A DNA stretch of 64,000 bases, from positions 248,001 to 312,000 of the forward strand of contig JANVFP010000043.1 in the NCBI GenBank assembly GCA_027919835.1, written 5' to 3'. Under the pieces are notes generated by a model, which searched no databases, was not told the DNA's origin, and saw nothing but the letters and a program-made list of their open reading frames with translations. Position numbers and translations under genes: made by a program. This DNA comes from Lentinula raphanica. Taxonomy: Eukaryota; Basidiomycota; Agaricomycetes; Agaricales; Omphalotaceae. This document shows, piece by piece, positions 11,672 through 21,877 of this stretch. Each line of letters opens with the position of its first letter. The first letter of the stretch is position 1.

Positions 11672-11910
11672 ATGACAAGTGACGCTACATGCAAGAGACC
11701 CTGAGCAGGGAACATTCCTCTCTCCGGAAATCGCCAGAAAATCAACGAAAACAAAACTATTTTTCACAGAAAAAAGAAAATTAAATAAGGAATTAATCAG
11801 GAATCTTGAGGTTTAAAAGGGAGCTCACTGAAAGAGAAAGAATTGCTAGTGCCTCCCTGACAGTAGCAACCCACTATTCGCAAAGTTCTTTTGATCCCTC
11901 TACTCCCGTC

Positions 11911-12741
11911 ATGTCTCTCGTCGTTGCGCCTCACGCCCATTCTCTTACGGATATCAACAATACGTGGCCGACTCCCAGTCCCGAGGAGCAGGAGATCCTT
12001 GACCGACTTAACATCATGTCGGTCGATCCCTTCTTTCGCTTGCTCAAAGAGGACGATCTTGTGCCCACGGGAATGAACCCTCATTCGGGCGAGGAAACGG
12101 TTAGTCTAGAAAGTACCGTTTCCGCCGTGTTGTGGAAGGCCCTCGTCGATATGGCCAAGTCGGTATTCCATGCTAGTGGGACGCCCTTGGGCGGAGAGAT
12201 CCGTCAGGAATACTTGCAACGAGTTGGAATGGACATGCCGCCAGTACTCACCAGTATCATCCCCTTCCTCACTCAGAATAACCCAATCAGCTATTCTATT
12301 CCTCGTACTCAAGCTGAATGGAACTTCTATTCCGCGCAAAATATGCTTCGCGTCTTATCCAGCTGGATAACGATCTGCCAATACCGTTGCTACAAGATGG
12401 CTGAAGCAGGAATGGACCCTCTTTGGACTTGGACACGTACTCTTACGGAAGGTATCATCCCTCCACCCGAGAATTTCTTCTTCTCTACTCCACCTATGTC
12501 GACGGCGACTACCACGTTCTATGACCCTCGTCTTCCTACGTTCGATCCTCGACTTATCGAGTCCATTCCCAGCCTGGATTTGGTACTTCACCCAACCGAA
12601 TCGCACTACGCGAAACATTTCCCGGGATTCGACGCTTTCACTCGGAATGTACTCGAGACTCCTGAAGAATGTAGCGGAGACAGCTTTTGCTTAGGAACTT
12701 TGGAAGGGAGCCTCGCCAGGATGGATATCCGGGAGGATTGA
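11911..12741 (+). CDS. Extra ORF of the retrotransposon (ORF3), unknown function
   Basis: This sense-strand ORF lies between pol and the 3' LTR, where some retroelements carry an env-like gene. From the ATG at 11911 it encodes 276 aa (MSLVVAPHAHSLTD...); the frame is open from 11806, and an upstream ATG-less extension would give 311 aa. I see no signal peptide, no membrane segment long enough for an envelope protein, no coiled coil, and no zinc finger or nuclease motif. The sequence is rich in Pro, Ser and Thr with conserved-looking aromatic stretches (WITICQYRCYKMAEAG, DPLWTWTRTL). It stops 25 bp before the polypurine tract. I do not recognise the family. It may be a captured host fragment or an accessory gene of this element lineage. 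Confidence 0.6.
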   Translation: MSLVVAPHAHSLTDINNTWPTPSPEEQEILDRLNIMSVDPFFRLLKEDDLVPTGMNPHSGEETVSLESTVSAVLWKALVDMAKSVFHASGTPLGGEIRQEYLQRVGMDMPPVLTSIIPFLTQNNPISYSIPRTQAEWNFYSAQNMLRVLSSWITICQYRCYKMAEAGMDPLWTWTRTLTEGIIPPPENFFFSTPPMSTATTTFYDPRLPTFDPRLIESIPSLDLVLHPTESHYAKHFPGFDAFTRNVLETPEECSGDSFCLGTLEGSLARMDIRED

Positions 12742-12763
12742 TGAAGACCAAGAATAGTTGCAG

Positions 12764-12776
12764 TCTGGGGGGGTGT
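12764..12776 (+). other. Polypurine tract next to the 3' LTR
   Basis: The run TCT followed by seven G (12767-12773) and TGT directly precedes the 3' LTR, the position of the plus-strand primer. The same TCT plus G-run occurs twice inside the element, at 6901-6909 and 10985-10995. Confidence 0.6.
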
Positions 12777-13355
12777 TGTTATGGTACGCTCCAGACGCTG
12801 GCGACTCATGAACTTTCTTAGTAATTCTTCATTCTGAGACTTCTTCCTATTCTTGATCTTCTCTCTACGCCTGTTCGACTTCTCTGCTTCTCCCATCTAG
12901 AATGACTACTTACTTACTTGTTACTATGTCTGATTTACTCTTCAGGATCCCGGAAGGGTCCCGAAACTGGAAGAACGTTCGAGAATCAGCAATATTGCCA
13001 AGTACTTATACCTTACTGTAGTAGACAGGGAATGACACTTTTGACTTGACCTTTTACTGCCACTTTGACTGACTAAACGTCGTCTGAACTCTCTTATCCC
13101 TGATATCGATTTGCTCTATCATCGGTAAGTACTGACTTTTCTAAACTAACCATTGACTCGCTCTGTTTAGCTTAGGAACTCCGCTCGAGTATATCGCATT
13201 GACACGCTCTGCATTTACTACGAGCTTACAAGTACGGTTAAGTTTGACTTTTATCTCTTAGACACTAACTCTTAGTTACAGGACTCTCGTAAACTTCGAA
13301 CGCCGACGCGCCTCGAAACGGATTCATCAGTAAGCGTTCGAACCGGTTTACAACA
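12777..13355 (+). repeat. 3' LTR
   Basis: This 579-bp copy reads as identical to the 5' LTR across its full length and has the same TG...CA ends. It is followed by the right target duplication AAGAT (13356-13360). Confidence 0.95.
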
Positions 13356-13360
13356 AAGAT
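13356..13360. repeat. Target-site duplication, right copy
   Basis: AAGAT directly after the 3' LTR matches 3482-3486. Confidence 0.9.
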
Positions 13361-13679
13361 CATCGATCAATACCCAGTGAAAATTTTGGCTCAATATCCA
13401 AGGTCATAGCTCACTCAATTAAGTATCCTGATTTGTGTGCTCTCATAGCCAGGTCTCCCTACCTGTGCAAACAGCCCATTCAAACATCCGAACCTTGTTT
13501 GTCTCTCCTGCTTAGTATTAAACTAGCAACTTCAAAATCTGAGCCAACACATATCAATCTTCCCAACTTGAGGCCTCAAGCAGGAGTGAGTAGAGATATG
13601 AACCATGACAGGCATAAGTACAGGGTGTTGGTGGTGTGAACGTCGAGTCGTGGTGTCAAGCACAAATTTTAAATGCCAA
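13361..13679. other. Intergenic, between retrotransposon and FB3
   Basis: No gene recognised. This is the original 5' flank of FB3, now separated from FB2 by the inserted element. Confidence 0.4.
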
Positions 13680-13699
13680 TGGGCGCTTATAGACACCTA
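13680..13699. promoter_or_regulatory. Degenerate copy of the GGCGCT promoter palindrome, upstream of FB3
   Basis: TGGGCGCT-TATA-GACACCTA resembles the palindrome upstream of FB4, FB6 and FB7/FB8 (TAGGCGCT...AGCGCCTA). The left arm is nearly intact and the right arm has three transition differences. It lies about 30 bp before the FB3 ATG at 13731. Confidence 0.4.
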
Positions 13700-13730
13700 T
13701 GAGCATTCTCTTGAACCACCATCTGGCATC

Positions 13731-15221
13731 ATGCGGTCGTACCTCCTAACAATCCCTAATGAGCTAATCCACTCAATTGTCGACTATATTGCCTACACCT
13801 CCATACCTATAGGCCCACCAGACTCAGCCTGGTTTTCCAAATCTCTTGTCAGATATGTTTCACCCTATCTTCTTGCACTCTCTTTGACCAACTGGCAACT
13901 TCGTCGAGTTTGTCTTTCTTTCCTCTTCGCATATGTTACAATAAGGCATGAGGAAGATGTAACAAGGATTATGGACTATATTGGACTTTTCTCAAAATTC
14001 ACAAAGTACGTCTCACTGCACCATATGTTATCCATTACTCAGTGATCGATGTCCACAGGGTTTTGGTTATAGGAATCTTTCATATGCAACCTGGAACAAT
14101 GGATCAGCTCATATCTCAGATATTGCCCCAATCTGAACAGCTGTCCGAAGTTGAGCTGCAAAGCTGTTGCACCAGAATTGTTCTGCTTAGAGCAATACTT
14201 GCCCGTCCCTCTGTCACATCCATTTTGGTCCATGAACTACCTGACCCGTCGATGTGCGACAAGGACCTATCAAGAATAATCCTCAGTCAACACTCGGATT
14301 TGATCTTCTCTCTCGATTATAAGTTTGAACCATATTTGTCCCGGGGCATGAGGCTTAACCGCGTCGAGATCTTTGGCTCACTCGACACCCGGTTTCAGTC
14401 CAAAATCCTCTCTGGGCTGACGGAGATGACTATTCATATGGACATCGTACCCAACTCATTCTCCTGGCTGCCTCTGTTTTCATCAACTCATCCAAATTTG
14501 GGAGAGGTCTGGCTCCTCAATGTTCGCCGATACTTCTTCGCTCATGATGCACCTCTGTTCTTGTCCTCTTTGATCAAGGGACTGCAAGAACGAGAACTCT
14601 ACATTTTCTACAACATTGCACAAGTTGGTCTTCGTAGAGCTGTTGGCCAACCTTCACAAGGGTGGTATGTCATGGGACTCACCTTAACAACTACTATTGC
14701 CAGTACCTCTCTGATTGAAGTACTCATGCTCGTCGCCTCCTTGTTCCCGAAGCTCAAAGTTTTTACTCTCAATCTCTCTTTACACAACATGAGATATGAA
14801 ATCGTGGGTCATACTATCTTCAGCCTCATAGTTTAATTGCTGATTTCCCGGAAACTAGGATGATCTTGTTTCTGCCCTCGCACAGTTTCTGTCTCTCCGA
14901 GTTGTATACCTCAATGATGTCTTTTATTGGCTTGATTTTGATTCTGGAAACAAGAAGACTACACCAGTGGTCACCGTCGAGCCAGTCAAATCTCTGGTAG
15001 ATGTCTTCCATGAGCTCAGGGCTCATTATGAAAGTGGACTATCGCTGTTCACATCTTGCTTGGCGGAGCAAGTCAGAAGTTTGGATTCAGTTCACATCAA
15101 TGATAAAGGCTATGACTCTGATATCAGCAGAGGTTGGTACCTTTCTGGATGGATTCATGTCCTCAATAGCAATCGGGACGTTGGTGGAACACTTCTCCAA
15201 TATGATGTTCATACTCATTGA
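13731..15221 (+). CDS. F-box-like protein, paralogue FB3
   Basis: Intact 460-aa paralogue: exons 13731-14005, 14059-14803 and 14859-15221 (introns 53 and 55 bp, GT...AG). The F-box-like core reads IPNELIHSIVDYIAY then NWQLRRVCLSFLFAY, slightly diverged from the family (Ser and Tyr replace Pro and Asn). The Leu-rich middle has FSWLPLFSSTHPNLGEVWLL. The C-terminal signature is GWIHVLNSNRDVGGTLL. It is the first gene after the retrotransposon, whose 3' LTR ends 375 bp upstream of its ATG, so LTR-driven effects on its transcription are possible. The preferred start is the MRSYLL.. methionine, which matches the short N-termini of the other copies. Confidence 0.78.
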
Positions 15222-15365
15222 CAGTTTGTATGATGTTGGCTAGAGTCAAGACATGTAGAATATGCAATGTAGGCTCATGGACCTACCTCAATGACATCCA
15301 GTGGTCAGAGGAAGCATTGGAATTTTTCTTTATGCTCAAACAAATTCGTATATTCTGTTGAGATA

Positions 15366-15445
15366 TCACTTGAATGTTTCTGCAATGTCTCTATTGGTAT
15401 TCACTACATGGAAGTATCCTGAAATGAACCAGGTGCCTATATCTC
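15366..15445 (-). pseudogene. Relic of an F-box family C-terminal exon
   Basis: On the minus strand, about 80 bp encode WFISGYFHVVNTNRD followed by IAETFK and a stop. That is the C-terminal family signature (compare GWIHVLNSNRDVGGTL in FB3). No matching F-box or Leu-rich exon lies beside it, so this is a leftover of a deleted paralogue between FB3 and FB4. Confidence 0.55.
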
Positions 15446-15625
15446 TTTCATCATTGTTGACATTGCTCATCAACCAGCTACTTTACTAAAATATATTTTG
15501 ATATGTTACAAGCAATGAGAGAAAACTACATCGAGATATGGACACTCGTCATTGTCATGGAACCCCTGGCAGGGAGAAGCATTCTAGGAATGAGACATCC
15601 CAATAATTCAAAGAAACTCATATTA

Positions 15626-17103
15626 TCACCATAGTGTTCCTTCAATGTCCCTACTACTATTGAGCACATACAACCACCCCCTAAGATACCATTCGCTCCA
15701 GAAATCTCCTTCCACCACACGTTCATCGCCCATATCGCTGATGTGAATTGTGTCCAAACTTTTACCTTCTCTCGCAACCCGTGATGAGAACCAGTACAGC
15801 CCAGCCTGTGCGCGAGCACGCTTTATCTCAATTTCATTTGTGGGATTGACTCGAAGTGCAGGTGGCAGAAAATTATCATCTCCAAAATCAAGTCTCTTGT
15901 AGACTTCATCCAGAGACAATGATCTGAGAGATGAAAACTGGCCGAGGGCTCTTGCAAGATTGTTCTATTGAACATGGAGTTTAGTATAGACCAGAGCGGG
16001 GTATGGAGTAATGAACAATACAGTATGTGGCTCCATGACCACTGCAGTCAAGAGTAAAATTTTCGAGTTTCGGGAATGAAGAGGCAACGAGTGCGAGTAT
16101 TTTGATTAGAGAGCCTGAACAGGCCTGGGCTGAACTGTTGTAAGTGGTTTGCAGAGTCAGCCCTATGACAATCCACTCCTGCGAGGATTGGCCCAAAGCT
16201 CTACGAAGACCAATGCCAGTAATCATGAAAAACTGTTTAAGGTCCTGACGCCGTGATGTTTCAATAAAGGAAGACAAGAATGGAGGCATATAGGTATCCA
16301 GATTACAACAGTAATCGTCAACGAACCACAGTTCTTGCAGGGTTGAATGGGTTGACGAAAGCACGGACAGAAACCAAAATGAGATGGGATTAGTCCTGGA
16401 TAGATGAATTTGGATTTCCCGCAGTTTAGAAGCAAGCATTTTGTCAAGCGAGCCAAGGAAGTTTGTGTCATGGATATCTAGGCATCCTATCCGCATGCCT
16501 TTATTCAAGTACTGTTCAAAAGCAGGGGAGAAAACCTTGTCTGAGTCTTCGCGGTCAAAAATAACTTTTGACAAGTTATCATTGCAGATTGACTGGTCAG
16601 GTAGTTCGTAGACCAGAACGGACATGACAGTGGGTTGCGCAAGTATTGCTCTGAGCAGAGCGGTCCTATCATAACAATCTTGCAGCTCGACACGACACAG
16701 CTTCTCAAGTCGGGGCAGTAATTGGGACAAAAGTTGATCCCCCATTTCAGTGAGAGCAATATTGTTGCCTATGGCCAGAAATCTGCAAACATCGGTCAGA
16801 ACAGACAGCATTTTGTATGTGCAAAACGTACTTTGTCAACCTTGAAAAGAGCGGAAGATTGTCCACCAGTTTTCGTGCATCCTCGGCGTGTCTGATCATG
16901 AGGTTTGCAAAGAGAAAGGGCAAACACGCTCGACGTAGCTGCCAGTTGGCTACGGAGAGTGCAAGGAGTTCGGGTGAGGCGCGTTTGACCAGAGAGCTGG
17001 TATTGGAGTTTGGCAGCTTGGGCTTGTACGCAATATACTCAATAATAGAGTGCAGTAACTCGTTGGGCAATGACGAGCATAATTGCGAGAGGCTTGGGAG
17101 CAC
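15626..17103 (-). CDS. F-box-like protein, paralogue FB4 (start codon damaged)
   Basis: Minus-strand paralogue with exons 17103-16832, 16782-16017 and 15964-15626. The reading frame is intact from the F-box (LPNELLHSIIEYIAY, NWQLRRACLPFLFAN) through the C-terminus (GWLYVLNSSRDIEGTLW). No ATG is in frame in exon 1. The frame begins after a TAG, with GTG as the first possible start (17103-17101). The ATG that aligns with the paralogues' start (17080-17078) is out of frame, because the segment between it and the F-box differs in length by eight bases. Either an upstream exon supplies the start (a TTTTAG acceptor-like sequence precedes 17103) or this copy is becoming a pseudogene. The second intron has a weak donor, GTTCAT. 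Confidence 0.65.
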
Positions 17104-17209
17104 CTAAAAGAAGTGCCTTGATGGTCATAATTGCATCCAGCAATACTCTAGCGGTTAAGAACCTCTTCGAGTTCTGGGCTGGACGGTGAGAAGAAAGTGT
17201 GGCAGATTA

Positions 17210-17229
17210 TAGGCGCTCATGAGCGCCTA
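17210..17229. promoter_or_regulatory. Perfect 20-bp palindrome upstream of FB4
   Basis: TAGGCGCT-CATG-AGCGCCTA is a perfect 20-bp palindrome about 107 bp upstream of the FB4 exon-1 boundary. Close relatives lie at comparable distances before FB6 and between FB7 and FB8, suggesting a dimeric transcription-factor site or a conserved promoter hairpin. Confidence 0.6.
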
Positions 17230-17456
17230 AACATTGTAAATTAGTGGTCGAGCCTGGGTCGAGCAGCTCGAGAGAGGCGCCAGATTCAAGAAGCAAGCCT
17301 CAAGTTGTTGAGCTTGAAGCTGGCCAGAGGAGAGAAGAGAAAAAGCTCAAAGGATTCCAATGCTTCATGGAACACACTAGGATTTGTAATTATTCAACTG
17401 CAGATACATCGCAAGAGACACCCATGCCATGAAACGAGAAGCAAGAAATGTGATCT

Positions 17457-18904
17457 CTATTTCTTATGAGATGCTAAAGAGCCATCAATGTCTCGATCAC
17501 CATTCATTACATGCAACCATCCCTTAACGTGCCATTCATCCTGCCCGAGATTCCATTTGATCACGGTTTCATCGATGTAAATTGCGTCCAAGGTTCTAGC
17601 TGCTTTTGCAACCTGTGATGAAAACCACAGTAACCCGGTCTCTGCGCGCGCAAGCTTGACTTCGACACTGTTCGTGAGATGAACTTGGCGAACAAGTGGT
17701 GGAAAGTCATTGCTTCCGAAAGTAAGTCGCTTGTAGACCTCATACAATGACAATGTTCTGAGAGATAAGAATTGCCTGAATACTGCAGCAAGATTATTCT
17801 GAGATTGATGAAAATCAGCATGAATCAACTACACAGAATAGGAAAAGAATCAACGCACGACATGATATGTGGCTTTATGGCTTTCGAGATTGAGGGTGAA
17901 AGTTTTGAGTTTTGGGAATGAAGAGGCAACCAGCGCAAGTATTTCGATGAGAGAGGTACTTTCGGAAGTGGTTTGTAAGGTAAGTCCCATGACAAACCAC
18001 TTACTCGGGGATTGGCCGCGATCTCGACGAATACCAACACGTTCGATGGTGAGATATGTTATGAGGCTCTGTCGCTCACATTCTTCGATGAAAGAAAATA
18101 TAAACAAAGGTCTATGACGGATGAGATGACCTCGACCAATTAGCCAAATATCAGTCAAAGTTGGATGAGTCGAGGGAAGGACAGACAGAAACGAGGATGA
18201 TATGGGTGCGGTGCCCACGAACATTCGGATAACCTTCAGTCCAGGGAAGATCTTGGATCCCATCTCGTGCTCGTATTCTATCTGGAGGCAGTTGACCCTC
18301 ATGCCCTGATTCAGGTAATTTTCGATATCAGGATGTATAGTCATCCAAGCGCGATTAAATATCACTTTTGACAGATTAGCGTTGCACACAGACTGGGCAG
18401 GAAGGGAGTCAACCAGGATCGATGTCACGGTGGGATGCGCAAGTAGTGTTTTGAGCAAGAAGGTTCTACGATGACAACCATGCAGCTCAACATAGAGCAG
18501 TTGCGCGAGTTGGGACACTATTTGGGATATGGCCCATTCCTCTGATTCGGAATAGAATCCACGTATAAACAAGGTTCTGCAAATGTCGGTCAGATCCATT
18601 GAAGGAAGGGTCAATCATGGAGGTCGTACTTTGTATATCTGGAGAACAACACAAGATTTTCCGCCAACTTCTGCACATGTACATAGCCTGAACGTCTTAT
18701 TCTAATGTTTGCAAAGAGAAAAGGCAAACAGATTTGACGCAGCGGCCAATTGGCCACGGAGAGTGCGAGGAGTTGAGGTGAAGCATCTCTAACTAAAGAG
18801 CTGGTATTAGTGTACTCTCCGGATTCCGGAAGTTTGGGCTTGTACGCGATATAATCGACAATAGAGTGAAGTAGCTCGTTGGGCAATGACACGCGCGGTC
18901 GCAT
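17457..18904 (-). CDS. F-box-like protein, paralogue FB5
   Basis: Intact 444-aa minus-strand paralogue: exons 18904-18630, 18576-17859 and 17798-17457. The start is the ATG of MRPRVSLPNELLHS at 18904, matching the short N-termini of FB7-FB9; the frame is open further upstream but only with a TTG. The F-box-like core is LPNELLHSIVDYIAY plus NWPLRQICLPFLFAN. The last intron is taken as 60 bp (CATGTC|gtgcgt...caatctcag|AATAAT). A 30-bp alternative inside it was judged too short. The C-terminal signature is GWLHVMNGDRDIDGSL. FB4 follows on the same strand. Confidence 0.78.
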
Positions 18905-20013
18905 GATGATCGAGGAAAGGTTCAAGAGTGCCTCAAGAGAAGCTTCTTAGTGACTGTTATCGCTTCCAGCGAGAGCCCGGGAGTTCAGAAAACCTATCCG
19001 AGTTTACAGCTGGGTGAGACTCAGAGTCTGAGCAGTGGGAGAAGAGGTAAGAGTGGGCTCGTGTCGTGAGTCTGTGGACGGAACGAAAGAATCAAGTTAA
19101 TCAAGTTGAGAAAAAAAGAGAAAAAGAGAGAGAGAAGAAGAAGATTCATGCTTACCTCTGATGACTATTCTATATGTTTTTGAGTGCTCCTGTGGTGACC
19201 TTGAGCATTGGTGTGCCAAATGAAAATTTCCAAATGTAGAAATCAACTTGAATTTCTGGTGCCCGAGTCGCCCTGTGTCGTGAGTCCTGATACCCAATTT
19301 GGACTCAGTACCTGGCCAATGAAATTCAAGCTGACAAATCTTGCAGCCTAAACGAGAAACTTGCTCTGAGATAAGATGGACAGATTGATCTTATCAGAGG
19401 ATAAGATGAGCGCTCAAGCATCAGCCCATGATCATGTTAGGCGCTTAACTAATTTTCCGCTGTTTCCCAGCAGTTTGCACTGCCCAGTAACCTTGTTTCT
19501 GCCCGCAAGTTCCACCTCCTTCTACCCTCGGCTTCATACCCTCTACCTGGTGAGCTGAATGATCCAACACTCAGACTCTGGTGGAAAATTTGTCACCAAA
19601 ACAAGAAAGGAACCTCGAGCAGCTCAAATTGTGTGAATAAATGAGAGTGTGCTCCACATGATATGAGGCTACAAGCTCAAAAACTTCTTAGAATATGAGG
19701 ATGAGTTTCTGTACTTGAATGAACATAGTTCTCCATTATGAAACAACCATGAAAGAACAATTTTAATGCGAGAGTTGATTGAGAGTTGGGACCCGGACTT
19801 ATAATGTAACCGGACCCGGTGGCTGTACATGACCTGAGTCCAAATCGGGACTCAGGTATCCACAGACGTACGAAACAAGCCTAAGAGTGCCGCAAATTAT
19901 AGGCGCTTTGTGAGCGTCTATCTTGACACTCATTCAATGCATCATCATTGCGATTCACCATCCTCCATTGTCGTTCTGTTCAACAACCAACTATCTTGTT
20001 CAAAGCCACCGAT
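18905..20013. other. 1.1-kb intergenic stretch between FB5 and FB6 with a pair of inverted repeats
   Basis: I see no convincing gene. It holds a GATACC/ATTTGGACTCAG motif at 19289-19308 and its inverted counterpart at 19834-19860, plus scattered GGCGCT half-sites near 19410 and 19440. FB5 (minus) and FB6 (plus) are divergent, so both promoters lie here. Confidence 0.5.
19900..19920. promoter_or_regulatory. GGCGCT palindrome upstream of FB6
   Basis: TAGGCGCT-TTGTG-AGCGTCTA is an imperfect copy (one arm mismatch) of the palindrome before FB4. It lies 94 bp upstream of the FB6 ATG. Confidence 0.55.
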
Positions 20014-21498
20014 ATGTTAGTGCCTAACGAGCTGCTTTACTCTATCACGGAATATATTGCATACACTCCCAAATTGCCAGGCTCGAGTTCCAAATCACTC
20101 TACCAGTGTCCCTCACCTGAACTGCTTGCACTCTCTGTAGCCAATTGGCCGCTACGTCGAATTTGTCTACCTTTCCTGTTCGCAAATGTCGAAATGAAGC
20201 ATGACAAGGATGCAGAAGCGCTGACGGTGATTGGGCATTTCTCAAGCTTTACAAAGTATGATGTTCCACGCAATACACTGCTGTCCAATTCTTGACCAAT
20301 TATCGCAGGATTTTGGTCATAGGCGGTGTCGATACCCTCACTGAATCAGGCGATCGAATCATATCCCGAATGATACCCCAACTCAAGCAACTTTTCTATG
20401 TCGAGCTCCAAAGTTATTGGAAAAGGACCGTTCTTCTCCGAGAAATACTTGGCCAACCCACTGTCACGACAGTGCTGGTCCACGAACCACCTCCTCGGTC
20501 TATGTACAGTGATGAACTGTCAAAAATGATACTCGATCGCCAAATCTTACCTTGGTACACTGATTTCCGAAAATACCTCAATTGGGGCATGAGACTGATA
20601 TGTCTTGAGCTGTTCAGAATCAATGCGATTGGCAACTTTCTTGTATCTCAAACATTATCTGGACTCCAAACACTTGAACTACATATGGACGTCGTATCAG
20701 TCTCATTCTCCTGGCTATCTTCGCTCCTGTCAACTTATCCAAGCTTGAATGAGCTGTGGCTCATCGATGGTCGCGGACAATACTGTGCTCATGACGTACC
20801 ACCTTCCTTATCGTCTCTATTTAAGCAAATCCAACCAAAAGACCCCCACGACATCTTCGCAATTACGAGGGCTGGTCTTCGTAGAGCTAAGCCTTTTGGC
20901 CAATTCTCACAAGATTGGTATTTCTCAGGACTCACCTTCCACACCCCTTCGACCAATCGAAGTCATCATCGCTCATTAATCGAAGGCCTCGCGCATATTG
21001 CCTCTTCGTTTCCAAATCTTGAAACGCTCTCTCTGAGTCTCGGATCACACTGGGGGATGTATGATATCGTGTGTCATTCTCTCACTTGCAGTTTCATTCA
21101 TGCTGATTCCTTGAATTTAGGACAACCTCGTTTCCGCATTTGCTCGTTTTACGTTTCTGAGAGTTGTCTTCCTCGGGAATGTCTTCAGTCGGCTCAAATT
21201 TGGATCGGAAAACGAGAAGCTGAGGCTGATGTCACCAGTCCAAGAACTTGATTCCAAGGCCGTCTTGAAAGAACTAGGGGCTCATGCGGAAAGCGGGTTA
21301 ACTCTATTTTCATCGCACCTGGCGAAGCAAATTAGGACTCTAGATTCTATCCACATCGACGACATGGGATTTGACAGTGATGATAATTACCCCACTGGAT
21401 CTTGGTATCTCAATGGATGGCTACATGTACTCAACGGCAATCGGGACGTTGGTGGAAGACTTGCTACAAGCTTCTTGAGCACATCATCATTAGAATGA
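20014..21498 (+). CDS. F-box-like protein, paralogue FB6
   Basis: Intact 459-aa paralogue: exons 20014-20255, 20309-21068 and 21121-21498, with introns of 53 and 52 bp. The ATG at 20014 (MLVPNELLYSITEYIAY) is used; the longer frame upstream has no ATG. After the F-box-like core (NWPLRRICLPFLFAN) the middle exon has the family blocks FSWLSSLLSTYPSLNELWL and GLRRAKPFGQ. The last exon ends GWLHVLNGNRDVGGRL plus a short tail. It is most similar in motif wording to FB8, sharing GRGQ.CAHDVPP and the RTV LLREILGQ block, so FB6 and FB8 look like a recent duplicate pair. Confidence 0.8.
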
Positions 21499-21877
21499 CA
21501 TACTGCAATCCTTTATCAACCGCCGCCTGTTCTTCTCGATGTCAGTAACCCTAGACTGTAAGCAGCATCACATATCATACACAGTTTTCCTGCTAGTATG
21601 GGTTCAGCAGTCGCATGATCGAAATGTAATGGAGATTCCCAATGGCTTTCAGCCGTTTTCGTGACTGAGTCCTTCAATTTACAAGTCTGTATGGGATTAC
21701 TCTTCACCCATACATCCAGAACAGTTCATATTGCACTCTACTTACATTCAAGGGGCAAGATCTGTCACATCTTTCATTGACGATCAAAGTCTATTCGCCT
21801 GTAGCACCGCCCATACGATGGGATTCGAACTTGTTTGTGAAATCACGAAAGATATCTCTCAACATGTGGGTGCATAT
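21499..21877. other. Convergent 3' region between FB6 and FB7
   Basis: 379 bp with no recognised gene or repeat; the 3' UTRs of both genes should lie here. Confidence 0.4.

Larger units (their letters stand above)
3487..13355 (+). mobile_element. Ty3/gypsy chromodomain LTR retrotransposon (chromovirus type)
   Basis: Complete 9869-bp LTR retrotransposon. The two 579-bp LTRs (3487-4065, 12777-13355) start TG and end CA, read as identical, and are flanked by the 5-bp duplication AAGAT. The internal region carries gag with a CCHC zinc knuckle, then protease, reverse transcriptase, RNase H, integrase and a C-terminal chromodomain. That order, with integrase after RNase H, defines Ty3/gypsy, and the chromodomain places it among chromoviruses, where it is thought to guide insertion to particular chromatin. 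An additional ORF of unknown function lies between pol and the 3' LTR. Identical LTRs suggest a recent insertion. Pol is interrupted by a TGA, so this copy may not be autonomous. It sits between two F-box genes, 370 bp upstream of the FB3 start codon. Confidence 0.95.

Noticed and set aside
11806..12741. Reading the extra retrotransposon ORF as an envelope gene.
   Set aside because: No signal peptide, fusion-like or transmembrane segment is visible; position alone is not enough.
17829..17858. A 30-bp intron in FB5.
   Set aside because: Too short for this genome; the 60-bp GT...AG choice gives a last exon that matches the paralogues.
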